Origin: an uncultured Oscillospiraceae bacterium
Lineage (GTDB): Bacteria; Bacillota; Clostridia; Oscillospirales; Acutalibacteraceae
Assembly (NCBI GenBank): GCA_910589395.1
Contig: CAJUTL010000003.1
Span: 1-64,000, forward strand
Length of the DNA: 64,000 nt
Direction of reading: 5' to 3'
This document shows, in pieces, positions 36,054 to 43,816 of the stretch (its first letter is position 1; each line of letters starts with the position of its first letter). The translations under genes and the position numbers were made by a program. The notes under the pieces were generated by a model. It was not told where the DNA came from and searched no databases. It saw nothing but the letters and a program-made list of their open reading frames with translations.

Positions 36054-36728
36054 ATGAAACAGGAAGTAAGCTCCTGCAAGGCGATGGAAAGCATGGTAAA
36101 AGAGTACGGTATGCTTCCCATGTTTGAAAATCAGGTCCCGGGGTTTTCCATTGAGGAGCATACGCCCCGCAGCTTCTGGTTTGCTGAAAACACCGAAGGC
36201 CCCTGGGAATGGAAGGGCCCGGTGATCCGGCGGACGGGGGCGGCTTACGGCAAATTCTTCCGCAATAAGGCGGGGTACATCATGCCTGAGCTTTATCTGG
36301 ATTTTGCCAATTACCGGCGGGACGGCTATGATTTTGACGCGCGGTATGACGATGGACTGGCTTCCCATACCGATTTGCTCATCTACAACGCCCTTCTGGA
36401 GCACGGCAGCCTGCTCACCGGCCAGTGGCGGCAAAAGAGCGGCTTTGCGGGCAAGGAGAAAAAGGGCGCGTTTGAAAACGCCGTCACCCGCCTGCAAATG
36501 CAGGGATATGTGATCATCACAGACTTTGAGTACGCGAAGGACAAAGACGGCAAAACCTACGGCTGGGGCATTGCCCGGTATTCCACACCGGAAGCGCGGT
36601 TCGGAACAGCCTTTACCGAACAGGTTTACCGGCACGCGCCCCGGGAATCCAAAGAGCGCCTGCTGGAAACGCTGCGAAGGCTCTGCCCGGAAGCAAAGGA
36701 CAAGGAGCTTTTGAAGCTGGCGGGATAA
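36054..36728 (+). CDS. Conserved protein of unknown function
   Basis: About 224 residues, soluble, no signal peptide. Notable blocks are FWFAENTEGPWEWKGPVIRR, DFANYRRDGYDFDARYDDG and TYGWGIARYSTPEARFG. They recall a group of clostridial proteins annotated as AlkZ/YcaQ-related, DNA-glycosylase-like proteins, but I cannot confirm this without a search. The ATG at 36054 is preferred to an open TTG at 36021, although the AAGGA site is somewhat distant. Same direction as the aldo/keto reductase, 68 bases behind it. Confidence 0.65.
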   Translation: MKQEVSSCKAMESMVKEYGMLPMFENQVPGFSIEEHTPRSFWFAENTEGPWEWKGPVIRRTGAAYGKFFRNKAGYIMPELYLDFANYRRDGYDFDARYDDGLASHTDLLIYNALLEHGSLLTGQWRQKSGFAGKEKKGAFENAVTRLQMQGYVIITDFEYAKDKDGKTYGWGIARYSTPEARFGTAFTEQVYRHAPRESKERLLETLRRLCPEAKDKELLKLAG

Positions 36729-36856
36729 GCGGCAGCACCGCTTGCGGCGCTTGTGCGGCCGACCAGAAAAGGCAAAACAAAATACGGCAATAGCGGAAAA
36801 GGTCTGGGCGAAGAAGCCCGGGCCGCTCCGTATGATTTCAGAAGGGAGCGGAAAAT

Positions 36857-37660
36857 ATGATCAATGTAACGGTTTGGTACGAGGCGCTGGAGGAAAGGGG
36901 AGAAATGCGGCCTGAGTTTGCCCCGCCCGGAAGCTCTGAGGAGCAGTTAAGACATTTCGGCGAGTTTCTGGAAAAATCGGCCGCCGGCGTGAAGGCGGCG
37001 TATCCCAATGGGCTGCTTCGCACGCTGTCCGATCATCTGCGTGAAAACGAGGATATGAACGTCACGTACACCACTTTGTACGACCCGGAGTTCGGTCTGC
37101 CGAACGAGCTGCTGGATAAAACGGACGTGCTTGTTTGGTGGGGGCATATGGCCCACCACGCGGTGCCGGATGAGCTGGCCTTTCGGGTGGTGGAACGGGT
37201 ACAGCGGGGCATGGGCTTTATTGCCCTGCACTCGGCTCATCTCAGCAAGCCCTTCCGCTACCTGCTGGGCACCAGCGGCAATCTGAAATGGCGCGAGGTG
37301 GACTTCACCCGGGTGTACACCATGAACCGCACTCACCCCATTACACAGGGGATCCCCCAAACCTTTGAGCTGGAGCAGGAGGAGGTCTATTGCGAGCCCT
37401 TCGATATCCCCAAGCCGGACGACCTGCTGTTTGCCAACTGGTATCGGGGAGGCGAGCTGTTCCGCAGCGGCGCCACCTGGACCCGGGGCAACGGAAAGAT
37501 CTTCTATTTCCAGCCCGGCCACGAGACCTTCCCTTCTTATCATAACCCCATTATCCTTCAAATCATTGTCAACGCGGTGCGCTGGGCCGCGCCTGTACAG
37601 TGGCTTGAAAAGCTTGAAAGCCCGATGATCGAGAAATCCCCGGAGGAATTGCTGAGATAA
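36857..37660 (+). CDS. ThuA-like (trehalose utilisation) domain protein
   Basis: 267 residues. It matches the ThuA family, a glutamine-amidotransferase-like fold of uncertain biochemistry often found with Gfo/Idh/MocA sugar oxidoreductases: VTVWYEALEERGEM, LVWWGHMAHHAVPDELA, MGFIALHSAHLSKPFRYLLG and GKIFYFQPGHETFPSY. It probably helps convert an oxidised sugar. AGAAGGGAGCGG precedes the ATG. A terminator follows at 37695, before the convergent oxidoreductase operon. Confidence 0.85.
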   Translation: MINVTVWYEALEERGEMRPEFAPPGSSEEQLRHFGEFLEKSAAGVKAAYPNGLLRTLSDHLRENEDMNVTYTTLYDPEFGLPNELLDKTDVLVWWGHMAHHAVPDELAFRVVERVQRGMGFIALHSAHLSKPFRYLLGTSGNLKWREVDFTRVYTMNRTHPITQGIPQTFELEQEEVYCEPFDIPKPDDLLFANWYRGGELFRSGATWTRGNGKIFYFQPGHETFPSYHNPIILQIIVNAVRWAAPVQWLEKLESPMIEKSPEELLR

Positions 37661-37694
37661 AGCGGTATTCCCGGTGCCCGTTTCAACTATGAAA

Positions 37695-37727
37695 AAAGCC
37701 AACCCTGTGTGCGGGTTGGCTTTTTTT
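37695..37727 (+). terminator. Intrinsic terminator after the ThuA-like gene
   Basis: Stem AAAGCCAACCC / GGGTTGGCTTT around loop TGTGTGC, then TTTTTTT. The next 160 bases up to the oxidoreductase stop show nothing recognisable. Confidence 0.85.
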
Positions 37728-37890
37728 ATACTTCGTTTTTTCAGGGCCGATTCTTTATGGCATGCGCTGCGCGCAAGCGGTTGAAAAACATTTTCAGCTT
37801 GCAAGCCTTGGGAAGGACTTTGGCGCAGACACCGGCCTTTTGCCGCGGCTTGTTTCTGCCTTTTCCTCTTCTGTCACAACGCTTTTCGGG

Positions 37891-39069
37891 TCAAAATTCA
37901 TAGTGAAAAATACCCCAGTCTGTTTCCTGTTCCCGAATTGCCATTGATGAGGAAAGAGACTCGATCTCATCGGCGGTGACTTCGCGGCCCAGTGCGCCGG
38001 AAAGGAAGATCCCTTCGCTGACCAGCATGGTTTGCAGCGCCAGCCACGCCGTATCGTACCGTTCCTTCAATTCTCCGGAAAGATAGGCGATCCAGCAAGC
38101 CTGGTCGTCCGCAAGAAACCGTGCGGAGGGATCCCGGAACACCTCGCTCCTGCCGTTTTCCTCGGCTTTTAAGTCGATATCCAGAAGAGAACCTTCCTTT
38201 GTGGTCAAAAATTTCAGGCCAAAAGAGGGATTTCCCTGTACCCACTCATCTGTCAGCCTCAGGCCGCCTTTGTCTCCCGCCAGAAAGGCGGGCCCAAACT
38301 CATCCATGTGGATCGCCCAGGCCTCCAGCACGTCCAGAGTCAGCCCATTTTCATAGGTCGCCAGTCCAACTCCCAGCTCTTCTACCTCCATACCCGCTTC
38401 TGAAGCTGTCCTTCCCAGGTAGGGCACTTTCTGATAGGTGTGTCCGGTCACCCGCTCCAGCTTGGGAGTTCCCAGAATGTAGAGCAGCTGGGAAATGTGA
38501 TATACCCCCATATCATACAAAGCGCCGTGGCCGGCCCAGTGCCCGGAAATAAAATCCCTGGAAAACGCCGGAGGCGGAACGTCCAGCCCGGGCCGCATGC
38601 AGCGCCGCAGGCCCACAGAGCGTGCGTGATAAATCTGACCCAGCCGGCCATTTTCCACCATTTTTCGGGCAATGCGGCTTTGCGGGCGGAAGATGAAATC
38701 CAGGTGGATCGAAAGCTCTTTTCCGGACCGCTTCGCCTCTTCGTACAGCAGCTTTGCGTCCCGGTAAGAGCCCGCCATCGGCTTTTCGCAATAGCAGTGC
38801 TTCCCCGCGCGCAAAACCTCCAGGGCCATGGGAAGGTGGAGGTTGTTGTGCAGACAGACGTCTACCGCGTCAATATCCTCCCGCTTCAAAAGCTCCCGGT
38901 AATCTGTGTAGAGGTCTTGAATTTGGTATGCTTCGCCCCAAGCCTCCAGCTTCCTTCTGTCAAGATCACAGGCTGCCACCACCTTGGCGTTTGGAATGTT
39001 TTGATACCGTTCCATATGCTGCTTGGAGATCACACCCGTTCCGATCAAGGCCACACGAATTTCTTTCAT
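37891..39069 (-). CDS. Gfo/Idh/MocA family oxidoreductase
   Basis: 392 residues. N-terminal NAD(P) Rossmann fold (VALIGTGVISKQHMERYQN) with the family motif CEKPMAGSYRDAKLL near residue 95 and a C-terminal alpha/beta domain (GHWAGHGALYDMGVYHISQL). It oxidises or reduces a sugar, inositol or glycoside; the substrate is unknown. Last gene of the leftward operon headed by the binding protein at 43549. It is clearly related to the partial gene at the right end of the window (62873): both share the end GREVTA(D/A)EIE. GGGAGAG precedes the start. Confidence 0.9.
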   Translation of the reverse strand: MKEIRVALIGTGVISKQHMERYQNIPNAKVVAACDLDRRKLEAWGEAYQIQDLYTDYRELLKREDIDAVDVCLHNNLHLPMALEVLRAGKHCYCEKPMAGSYRDAKLLYEEAKRSGKELSIHLDFIFRPQSRIARKMVENGRLGQIYHARSVGLRRCMRPGLDVPPPAFSRDFISGHWAGHGALYDMGVYHISQLLYILGTPKLERVTGHTYQKVPYLGRTASEAGMEVEELGVGLATYENGLTLDVLEAWAIHMDEFGPAFLAGDKGGLRLTDEWVQGNPSFGLKFLTTKEGSLLDIDLKAEENGRSEVFRDPSARFLADDQACWIAYLSGELKERYDTAWLALQTMLVSEGIFLSGALGREVTADEIESLSSSMAIREQETDWGIFHYEF

Positions 39070-39124
39070 AAACTCTCCCTTTCTTTTGTCGGCTATTAAA
39101 GATTTGCCTTTTTTCCGGCGGCGA

Positions 39125-39952
39125 TCAACTGTTGGGAAGCACCGAGGGCGGCGCTACTTCCCAGGAACCGTCGTAGGAAAGGGGCGCCAGCACACGCCTG
39201 GCCTGGGCAAGCTGGAACGCCACGTTGCTGTATTCGTTGCTTGCCTTGTGGCATTCCACGCTCCAGCAGCCCTGATATCCCGCCGCCTTTAAGGCGGGGA
39301 GTACCCGATCCGCTTCCATGCAGTGTTCATAATTTATATGGATATGCATCGCCCTCTTGGCAAAGCGGCAATCGTTTTCGTCCTTCTCTTCCTCCGGTCC
39401 AAACCAGTTTCCGAGATGAAGGAGCAGCCCAAAATTCGGTTCGTTGACCTGCCGGAACAGGGTTTCGATCAGCGCGGGATCCCAGGAAGCGCCCCAGTGA
39501 TTTTCCGGCCCCAGCTTCGCGCCGAACTTGGCGGCTTCCCGGCAGTATTCCCTGTATTTCTTTACCACATAATCCAGCTGTTTCTCACTTGCCTGCTCTT
39601 CCCGGATCCCCACGTCAATGCGGATCGTTTTGGCGCCCAATATTCTGCCTGCTCTGATATACTCCCAGGCCCGCTGTTCGTTTTCGTACCGCGTCTGGGG
39701 GTCGTTATCCCACAGGTGGGCCCGGTCACAGCAGAAGTTTACCACCTCCAGGCCCCGTTCCTCAATGGCGGCCTTCACCATTTGAAGATACGGTTCCTCT
39801 GTGGAATCGAGCATGCCGTTCCAGAGATCCGCTGTTTGCAGCCCATAGCGGTAACGCACCGTCTCCAAATAACCGAAAACGTCCATTGCGCCGAGATTTC
39901 GCAAGCCGTGGAAGGAATAAGACATCACCGCGAAATTTTGAAACTTGTTCAT
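39125..39952 (-). CDS. Sugar phosphate isomerase/epimerase (xylose-isomerase-like TIM barrel)
   Basis: 275 residues of the AP endonuclease 2/xylose isomerase-like family: FAVMSYSFHGLRNLGAMDVF, CCDRAHLWDND, ENHWGASWDP, LLLHLGNWFGPEEE, HIHINYEHCM and CWSVECHK. Possible metal ligands are the Glu of GPENHW, the His of HLGNW or HIHINY and the Glu of SVECHK. It lies between a permease gene and a Gfo/Idh/MocA oxidoreductase gene, so it probably acts on the oxidised form of the imported sugar. Confidence 0.85.
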   Translation of the reverse strand: MNKFQNFAVMSYSFHGLRNLGAMDVFGYLETVRYRYGLQTADLWNGMLDSTEEPYLQMVKAAIEERGLEVVNFCCDRAHLWDNDPQTRYENEQRAWEYIRAGRILGAKTIRIDVGIREEQASEKQLDYVVKKYREYCREAAKFGAKLGPENHWGASWDPALIETLFRQVNEPNFGLLLHLGNWFGPEEEKDENDCRFAKRAMHIHINYEHCMEADRVLPALKAAGYQGCWSVECHKASNEYSNVAFQLAQARRVLAPLSYDGSWEVAPPSVLPNS

Positions 39953-40013
39953 TTCTGATCACTCTCCTGAATATTTTTTCTTTTTATGAAGCTCCCCAAA
40001 AGCCCGCGATGGA

Positions 40014-40916
40014 TCAGCCCTTTACGCCGCCCAGAGTAATGCCCTTTACAAAGTTGTTTTGGATAAACGGATAGACCAGGATCACGGGCAGAACACCCAA
40101 TACCGCCATAGACATTCGTATGCCCTCGGAAGGAATATTTGCCAGCCCCACATTGGTGCTGGTAAGCCCGGCGGAGTTCGTTACAAGAAACTGAATGTTT
40201 TCCTGCATACGGTTCAGTAAATTTTGAATGCTGTAAAGATCCGTGGCGCTTGTGAGATAGATATAGCCGTTATTCCAATCGTTCCAATAGGCGATGCCCA
40301 CAAATAAAGCGATGGTGGCGATGATGGGGCGGGCCATCGGCGCCGCGATGGAGCCGAAAATTCGGATCTCCCCGGCGCCGTCGATCCGCGCCGATTCCAG
40401 GACCTCCTCCGGGATCGCGGTGGCAAAATAGCTTTTTACCAGCATCACATTGAAGGCATTCATCAAAAGAGACGGCAGCAGCAGGCCCCAAAAGGTGTTT
40501 TTCAAATGGAAGATGGTGGTGTAATTGATATAGGTGGGAACCAGTCCGCCGTTAAACAGCATGGTGAAGAAGACCAGAAAGGTCAACACGCCTCTGCCCG
40601 GCATACCGGGGCGGGAAATGGCATAGCCCAGCAAAACCGTAATAACGGTTCCCAGAATCGTCCCGCAAAAAGTGAGAAGAAAGGAGATCATATACGCGTG
40701 AAGCACCTTGTTGGAACTGGTGTCAAAAATATACGCGTAGTTTTCCAGGCTCCAGGTGCGGGGAATAAAGTTGTATCCGTCCCGCAGCAGATCGTCGTTT
40801 GCCGTAAGGGACGAGGTAAACAGCAAAACGATGGGGATCAAAGCGCAAAGGGACATGATTGCCATAATGCAGTTGGCAATGATCTGAAAGACCCGTTCTT
40901 CTTTTGTCTTTACCAT
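40014..40916 (-). CDS. Carbohydrate ABC transporter permease (LplC/AraQ-like)
   Basis: 300 residues with six membrane segments and the permease loop EVLESARIDGAGEIRIFGSIAA (split as EVLESARIDGAGE and IRIFGSIAAPMARP), which contacts the ATPase. The C-terminus PFIQNNFVKGITLGGVKG is typical of the Lpl subgroup. It pairs with the permease gene 12 bases upstream. No ATPase gene is nearby, so a shared MsmK-type ATPase is expected. AGGGGAGGAG precedes the start. Confidence 0.93.
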   Translation of the reverse strand: MVKTKEERVFQIIANCIMAIMSLCALIPIVLLFTSSLTANDDLLRDGYNFIPRTWSLENYAYIFDTSSNKVLHAYMISFLLTFCGTILGTVITVLLGYAISRPGMPGRGVLTFLVFFTMLFNGGLVPTYINYTTIFHLKNTFWGLLLPSLLMNAFNVMLVKSYFATAIPEEVLESARIDGAGEIRIFGSIAAPMARPIIATIALFVGIAYWNDWNNGYIYLTSATDLYSIQNLLNRMQENIQFLVTNSAGLTSTNVGLANIPSEGIRMSMAVLGVLPVILVYPFIQNNFVKGITLGGVKG

Positions 40917-40928
40917 AAGCTCCTCCCC

Positions 40929-41879
40929 TTAAAACAACGCGCTTTCGCGGTCCAGCTTGCGTACCACCAGGTTTGCCCCAAGCACCAGAAGGAACCCCAC
41001 CAGAGACTGATACGCGCCTGCCGCGGCGGACATCGTGATGTTTCCTACCTCCAGAAGCCCGCGGTACACGTAGGTGTCGATGGTCTGTGTGACCGGATAG
41101 AGAGCGCCGGAATTCATGGGCACCTGATAAAACAGGCCGAAATCGGAATAGAAAATTCGGCCGATGGCCAGCAGAATCAACAGAATGATCGTGCTTTTCA
41201 GCAGGGGGATCGTAATGCGGAAGATCTGCTGCAGCTTGGTGGCGCCGTCAATGATCGCGGCTTCATAATAAGTGCGGTCAAAGCCCATGATGGTGGCCAG
41301 ATACACGATGCATTGATAGCCCACCGTTTTCCAGGCGCTTACAAATATCAGAATGAACGGCCAATACTCGGTTTTCGTATACCAGTTGACCGATTTTACG
41401 CCAAACAGGGGAAGGATCGTTTTATTGAAAAATCCATTGTCTACCCCCAAAAAAGCGAAAACCAGATAAGCTATGATCACCGAGGAAATCAGATACGGTA
41501 AAAGGATCGCGCTTTGATAGGCTTTTTTCGCTTTACTTGTCATCTCGCTGAGAAGGATAGCCACAGCTACGGAAAGCACAGTGTTTATGATGATGAAGGC
41601 CAGGTTGTACAGGATCGTATTGCGGGTGATATATCCGGCGTCATTTTGAAACAGGTAAGTAAAATTGGAGAATCCGGCCCAGGGGCTTCCCCAAATGCCG
41701 TCCCGGGCATTGTAGTTTTTGAAAGCCAGAACCAAACCGGGAAGCGGCATGTAATTGTTGATGAACAGATACACAAGGCCCGGAAGGGCCATCAAGTAAA
41801 CCGGCAGGAACTTGACGATCCGTTTTCCCAGGCGCTGCTGGTTGGGCTGCCCGGTATGGGGGCGCACGCTTGTTTGCAT
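40929..41879 (-). CDS. Carbohydrate ABC transporter permease (LplB/UgpA-like)
   Basis: 316 residues with six membrane helices; the cytoplasmic loop is YYEAAIIDGATKLQQIFRI. The start at 41879 is preferred because AAGGAGG lies six bases before it and inside the longer open frame that begins at 41897. Typical start KFLPVYLMALPGLVYLFINN. Forms the channel with the permease encoded next. Confidence 0.93.
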   Translation of the reverse strand: MQTSVRPHTGQPNQQRLGKRIVKFLPVYLMALPGLVYLFINNYMPLPGLVLAFKNYNARDGIWGSPWAGFSNFTYLFQNDAGYITRNTILYNLAFIIINTVLSVAVAILLSEMTSKAKKAYQSAILLPYLISSVIIAYLVFAFLGVDNGFFNKTILPLFGVKSVNWYTKTEYWPFILIFVSAWKTVGYQCIVYLATIMGFDRTYYEAAIIDGATKLQQIFRITIPLLKSTIILLILLAIGRIFYSDFGLFYQVPMNSGALYPVTQTIDTYVYRGLLEVGNITMSAAAGAYQSLVGFLLVLGANLVVRKLDRESALF

Positions 41880-41974
41880 TCTTTTCCTCCTTTCCAAATG
41901 CGGGGAAACCCAAGGGACGGCCCCTTGGGTTTCCCCTGTCTGTAGAAAGCTTTTTCTTGGTAGAAAGCTGATTG

Positions 41975-43549
41975 TCAGGAAATGCCGTTTTCACTGGCCC
42001 AAGCGTCCAGCTGAGCCTGTTTTTCGGCGATGTACTTATCCAGTCCGGCTGCTTTCAGGCGTTCCACCATCTCCGGAATTCCCTCATCGGGGTTCAAAAA
42101 GCCCATTTCCAGCTGCTTTGAATACTCGTTGTAAACATTGACCATTGCCGTGTACTCGTTCATCAGGGCAGAGTTGTCAAAGGTAAAGCCCAAAGCCTTG
42201 GAAACCAGAGCGTTGTCATTGAAGCTCTCGGTTTTCTCCCAAATGTCCAGGTCATCGCCTTCCCAAACACCGGCGATAAACTGGTTGGGCATTTCCCAGT
42301 TTACAGAATGGAGATAGGGGGAGGTATCGGCGTCTATGCCATCGGGATAGGTCATGTGGCCGTCGTCGGTTTCCACCCATTCAAAGTCTTCACGTCCCCA
42401 GCAGATCAGCCGGGAAAGCTCAGGGTTGGTGTAAAGCTCGTTTAAGAGCTGCATGGAAGCGGTTTTATCCGCCGTGGTAAAGCCGATGCACCAGGAGAGT
42501 CCGGAAACCGCGGAGGAGCTCAGAAAATCCTCCCCCTCCTGAAGCAGTACGATCTCCTGCGCGCAAAGCTTTGTTTCCTGCTGCCGAATGCCGGGCTTTG
42601 TTCCGCACAGATAGCTCATCAGAGTTCCAGCCCTGACCTCGGTGGTGACGTGAGCGTCGGAAGCCATGGCGTCCTGAGAAATGTAGCCCGCCTGATTCCA
42701 GTTGTAGAACATCTTACAATAATCGTAGTACAGATCGCTGGAGAAGAAATCTTCCACCTTCAGGCTGTTTACGGGATCCAGCAATACGCCGAAATTGTCG
42801 CCGCCCAATGCGTCGTATAAGATGTTCTGGCTCAGAAGGCCGTACTTTGTAACGGTTTTGTCCGGGAACGTTTCGTGAAGCCCCGCAAGGATCCGTTCGA
42901 TCTCGCCTTCTTTTACATAGATGATATCATCGTCTGTGTACTCATAGCCGATGCCGTCCAGATACTGGGCGGCTACCGCCAGCGCAAACTGGCCGATGGC
43001 CATGTCGCGCATGGTAGGAAGCCCGTAAATGCTCCCGTCTACCCGGCAGGGGTCAAGGTACTTCTGGTCAATGGTATCCAGGATCCCGGTGCCGTGCGTT
43101 TGAAGCAAGTTATCCTCTTCCAGGTTGAGCGCGTACCCATGATTTACCACGGCGGCGTAAGAATCAAGGCCGCAGGTGTTGAACAGATCCACCTGCTCGC
43201 CGCCGGAAAAGGCCAGGGTCAGGGCCTGCTTATAGGAACCGCCGTCGATAGGCACCAGGGTCACATTCGCGTTCATTTTCTCACGGGTGATCTCGCTCAT
43301 GGCTGCGGCCACTTCGTCCTGCGCGTCCTGAGCGCCCATATGGGTTTGGAAATAGATTGTCAGATTTACCGGTTCCTTGTCACCGTTGTTCGATGGATCG
43401 GAGCTCTTTGTTTCTCCTTGGGAAACGCTTCCCGAGGCCTTGCTGCCGGGAGCCTCGGAGCTTTTGTCCGCTGAGTCCCCGTTACAGGCGGCTAAGCTGA
43501 CGGCCACCATGGCCAGGCAGATGAGCAATGCAGCGATCTTTCGTTTCAT
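41975..43549 (-). CDS. Extracellular sugar-binding lipoprotein (LplA-like)
   Basis: 524 residues. Signal peptide MKRKIAALLICLAMVAVSLA with lipobox LAAC, then a Ser/Asp/Lys-rich linker and a family 1 solute-binding fold (NLTIYFQTHMGAQDAQDEVA, and the late ALGFTFDNSALMNEYTAMVN). AAAGGA precedes the ATG at 43549; the open frame runs upstream to 43744 but lacks signal features there. First gene of the importer-oxidoreductase operon, with a 5' leader of about 155 bases from the promoter at 43716-43744. The sugar is unknown; an arabinose-containing one is suggested by the neighbouring GH51 fusion. Confidence 0.9.
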   Translation of the reverse strand: MKRKIAALLICLAMVAVSLAACNGDSADKSSEAPGSKASGSVSQGETKSSDPSNNGDKEPVNLTIYFQTHMGAQDAQDEVAAAMSEITREKMNANVTLVPIDGGSYKQALTLAFSGGEQVDLFNTCGLDSYAAVVNHGYALNLEEDNLLQTHGTGILDTIDQKYLDPCRVDGSIYGLPTMRDMAIGQFALAVAAQYLDGIGYEYTDDDIIYVKEGEIERILAGLHETFPDKTVTKYGLLSQNILYDALGGDNFGVLLDPVNSLKVEDFFSSDLYYDYCKMFYNWNQAGYISQDAMASDAHVTTEVRAGTLMSYLCGTKPGIRQQETKLCAQEIVLLQEGEDFLSSSAVSGLSWCIGFTTADKTASMQLLNELYTNPELSRLICWGREDFEWVETDDGHMTYPDGIDADTSPYLHSVNWEMPNQFIAGVWEGDDLDIWEKTESFNDNALVSKALGFTFDNSALMNEYTAMVNVYNEYSKQLEMGFLNPDEGIPEMVERLKAAGLDKYIAEKQAQLDAWASENGIS

Positions 43550-43715
43550 TTCATTCATCCTTTCTCTGTTTTTTCTACTCTTCGTAAAAATGGAAATCTC
43601 CTGTTCACAGCGCTGTACGGTTTTTTGAGGCGGCGCCCATGTGACGCGGCTTGAGCACCGCCGCTTTCTATACAGCTTATCAAAATGTTTCCCCCCTTTT
43701 TTACAAGTTTTTATC

Positions 43716-43760
43716 AGCATAGCATAAATAAATAGGGAGAACAATCGACTGTAAGTTTAC
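43716..43760 (-). promoter_or_regulatory. Importer promoter with block shared with the HTH-GH51 promoter
   Basis: Minus strand: TTGTTC (43744-43739), 17 bases, TATGCT (43721-43716). A 22-base block at 43739-43760, plus-strand GAACAATCGAC..GTTTAC, matches the block at 45961-45982 in 17 of 22 positions. It has the same 18-base offset from the -10. It overlaps the -35 and extends upstream, which fits an operator. Confidence 0.7.
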
Positions 43761-43816
43761 AAAAATTACTGATTTTTCCAGATCTTTGAAAAATGACGCC
43801 GCGCTGTTTTTACAGA

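Noticed and set aside
36054-36728. AlkZ/YcaQ DNA glycosylase
   Set aside because: Some motifs recall proteins annotated as related, but no catalytic motif could be identified with confidence, so it was left as a conserved protein.
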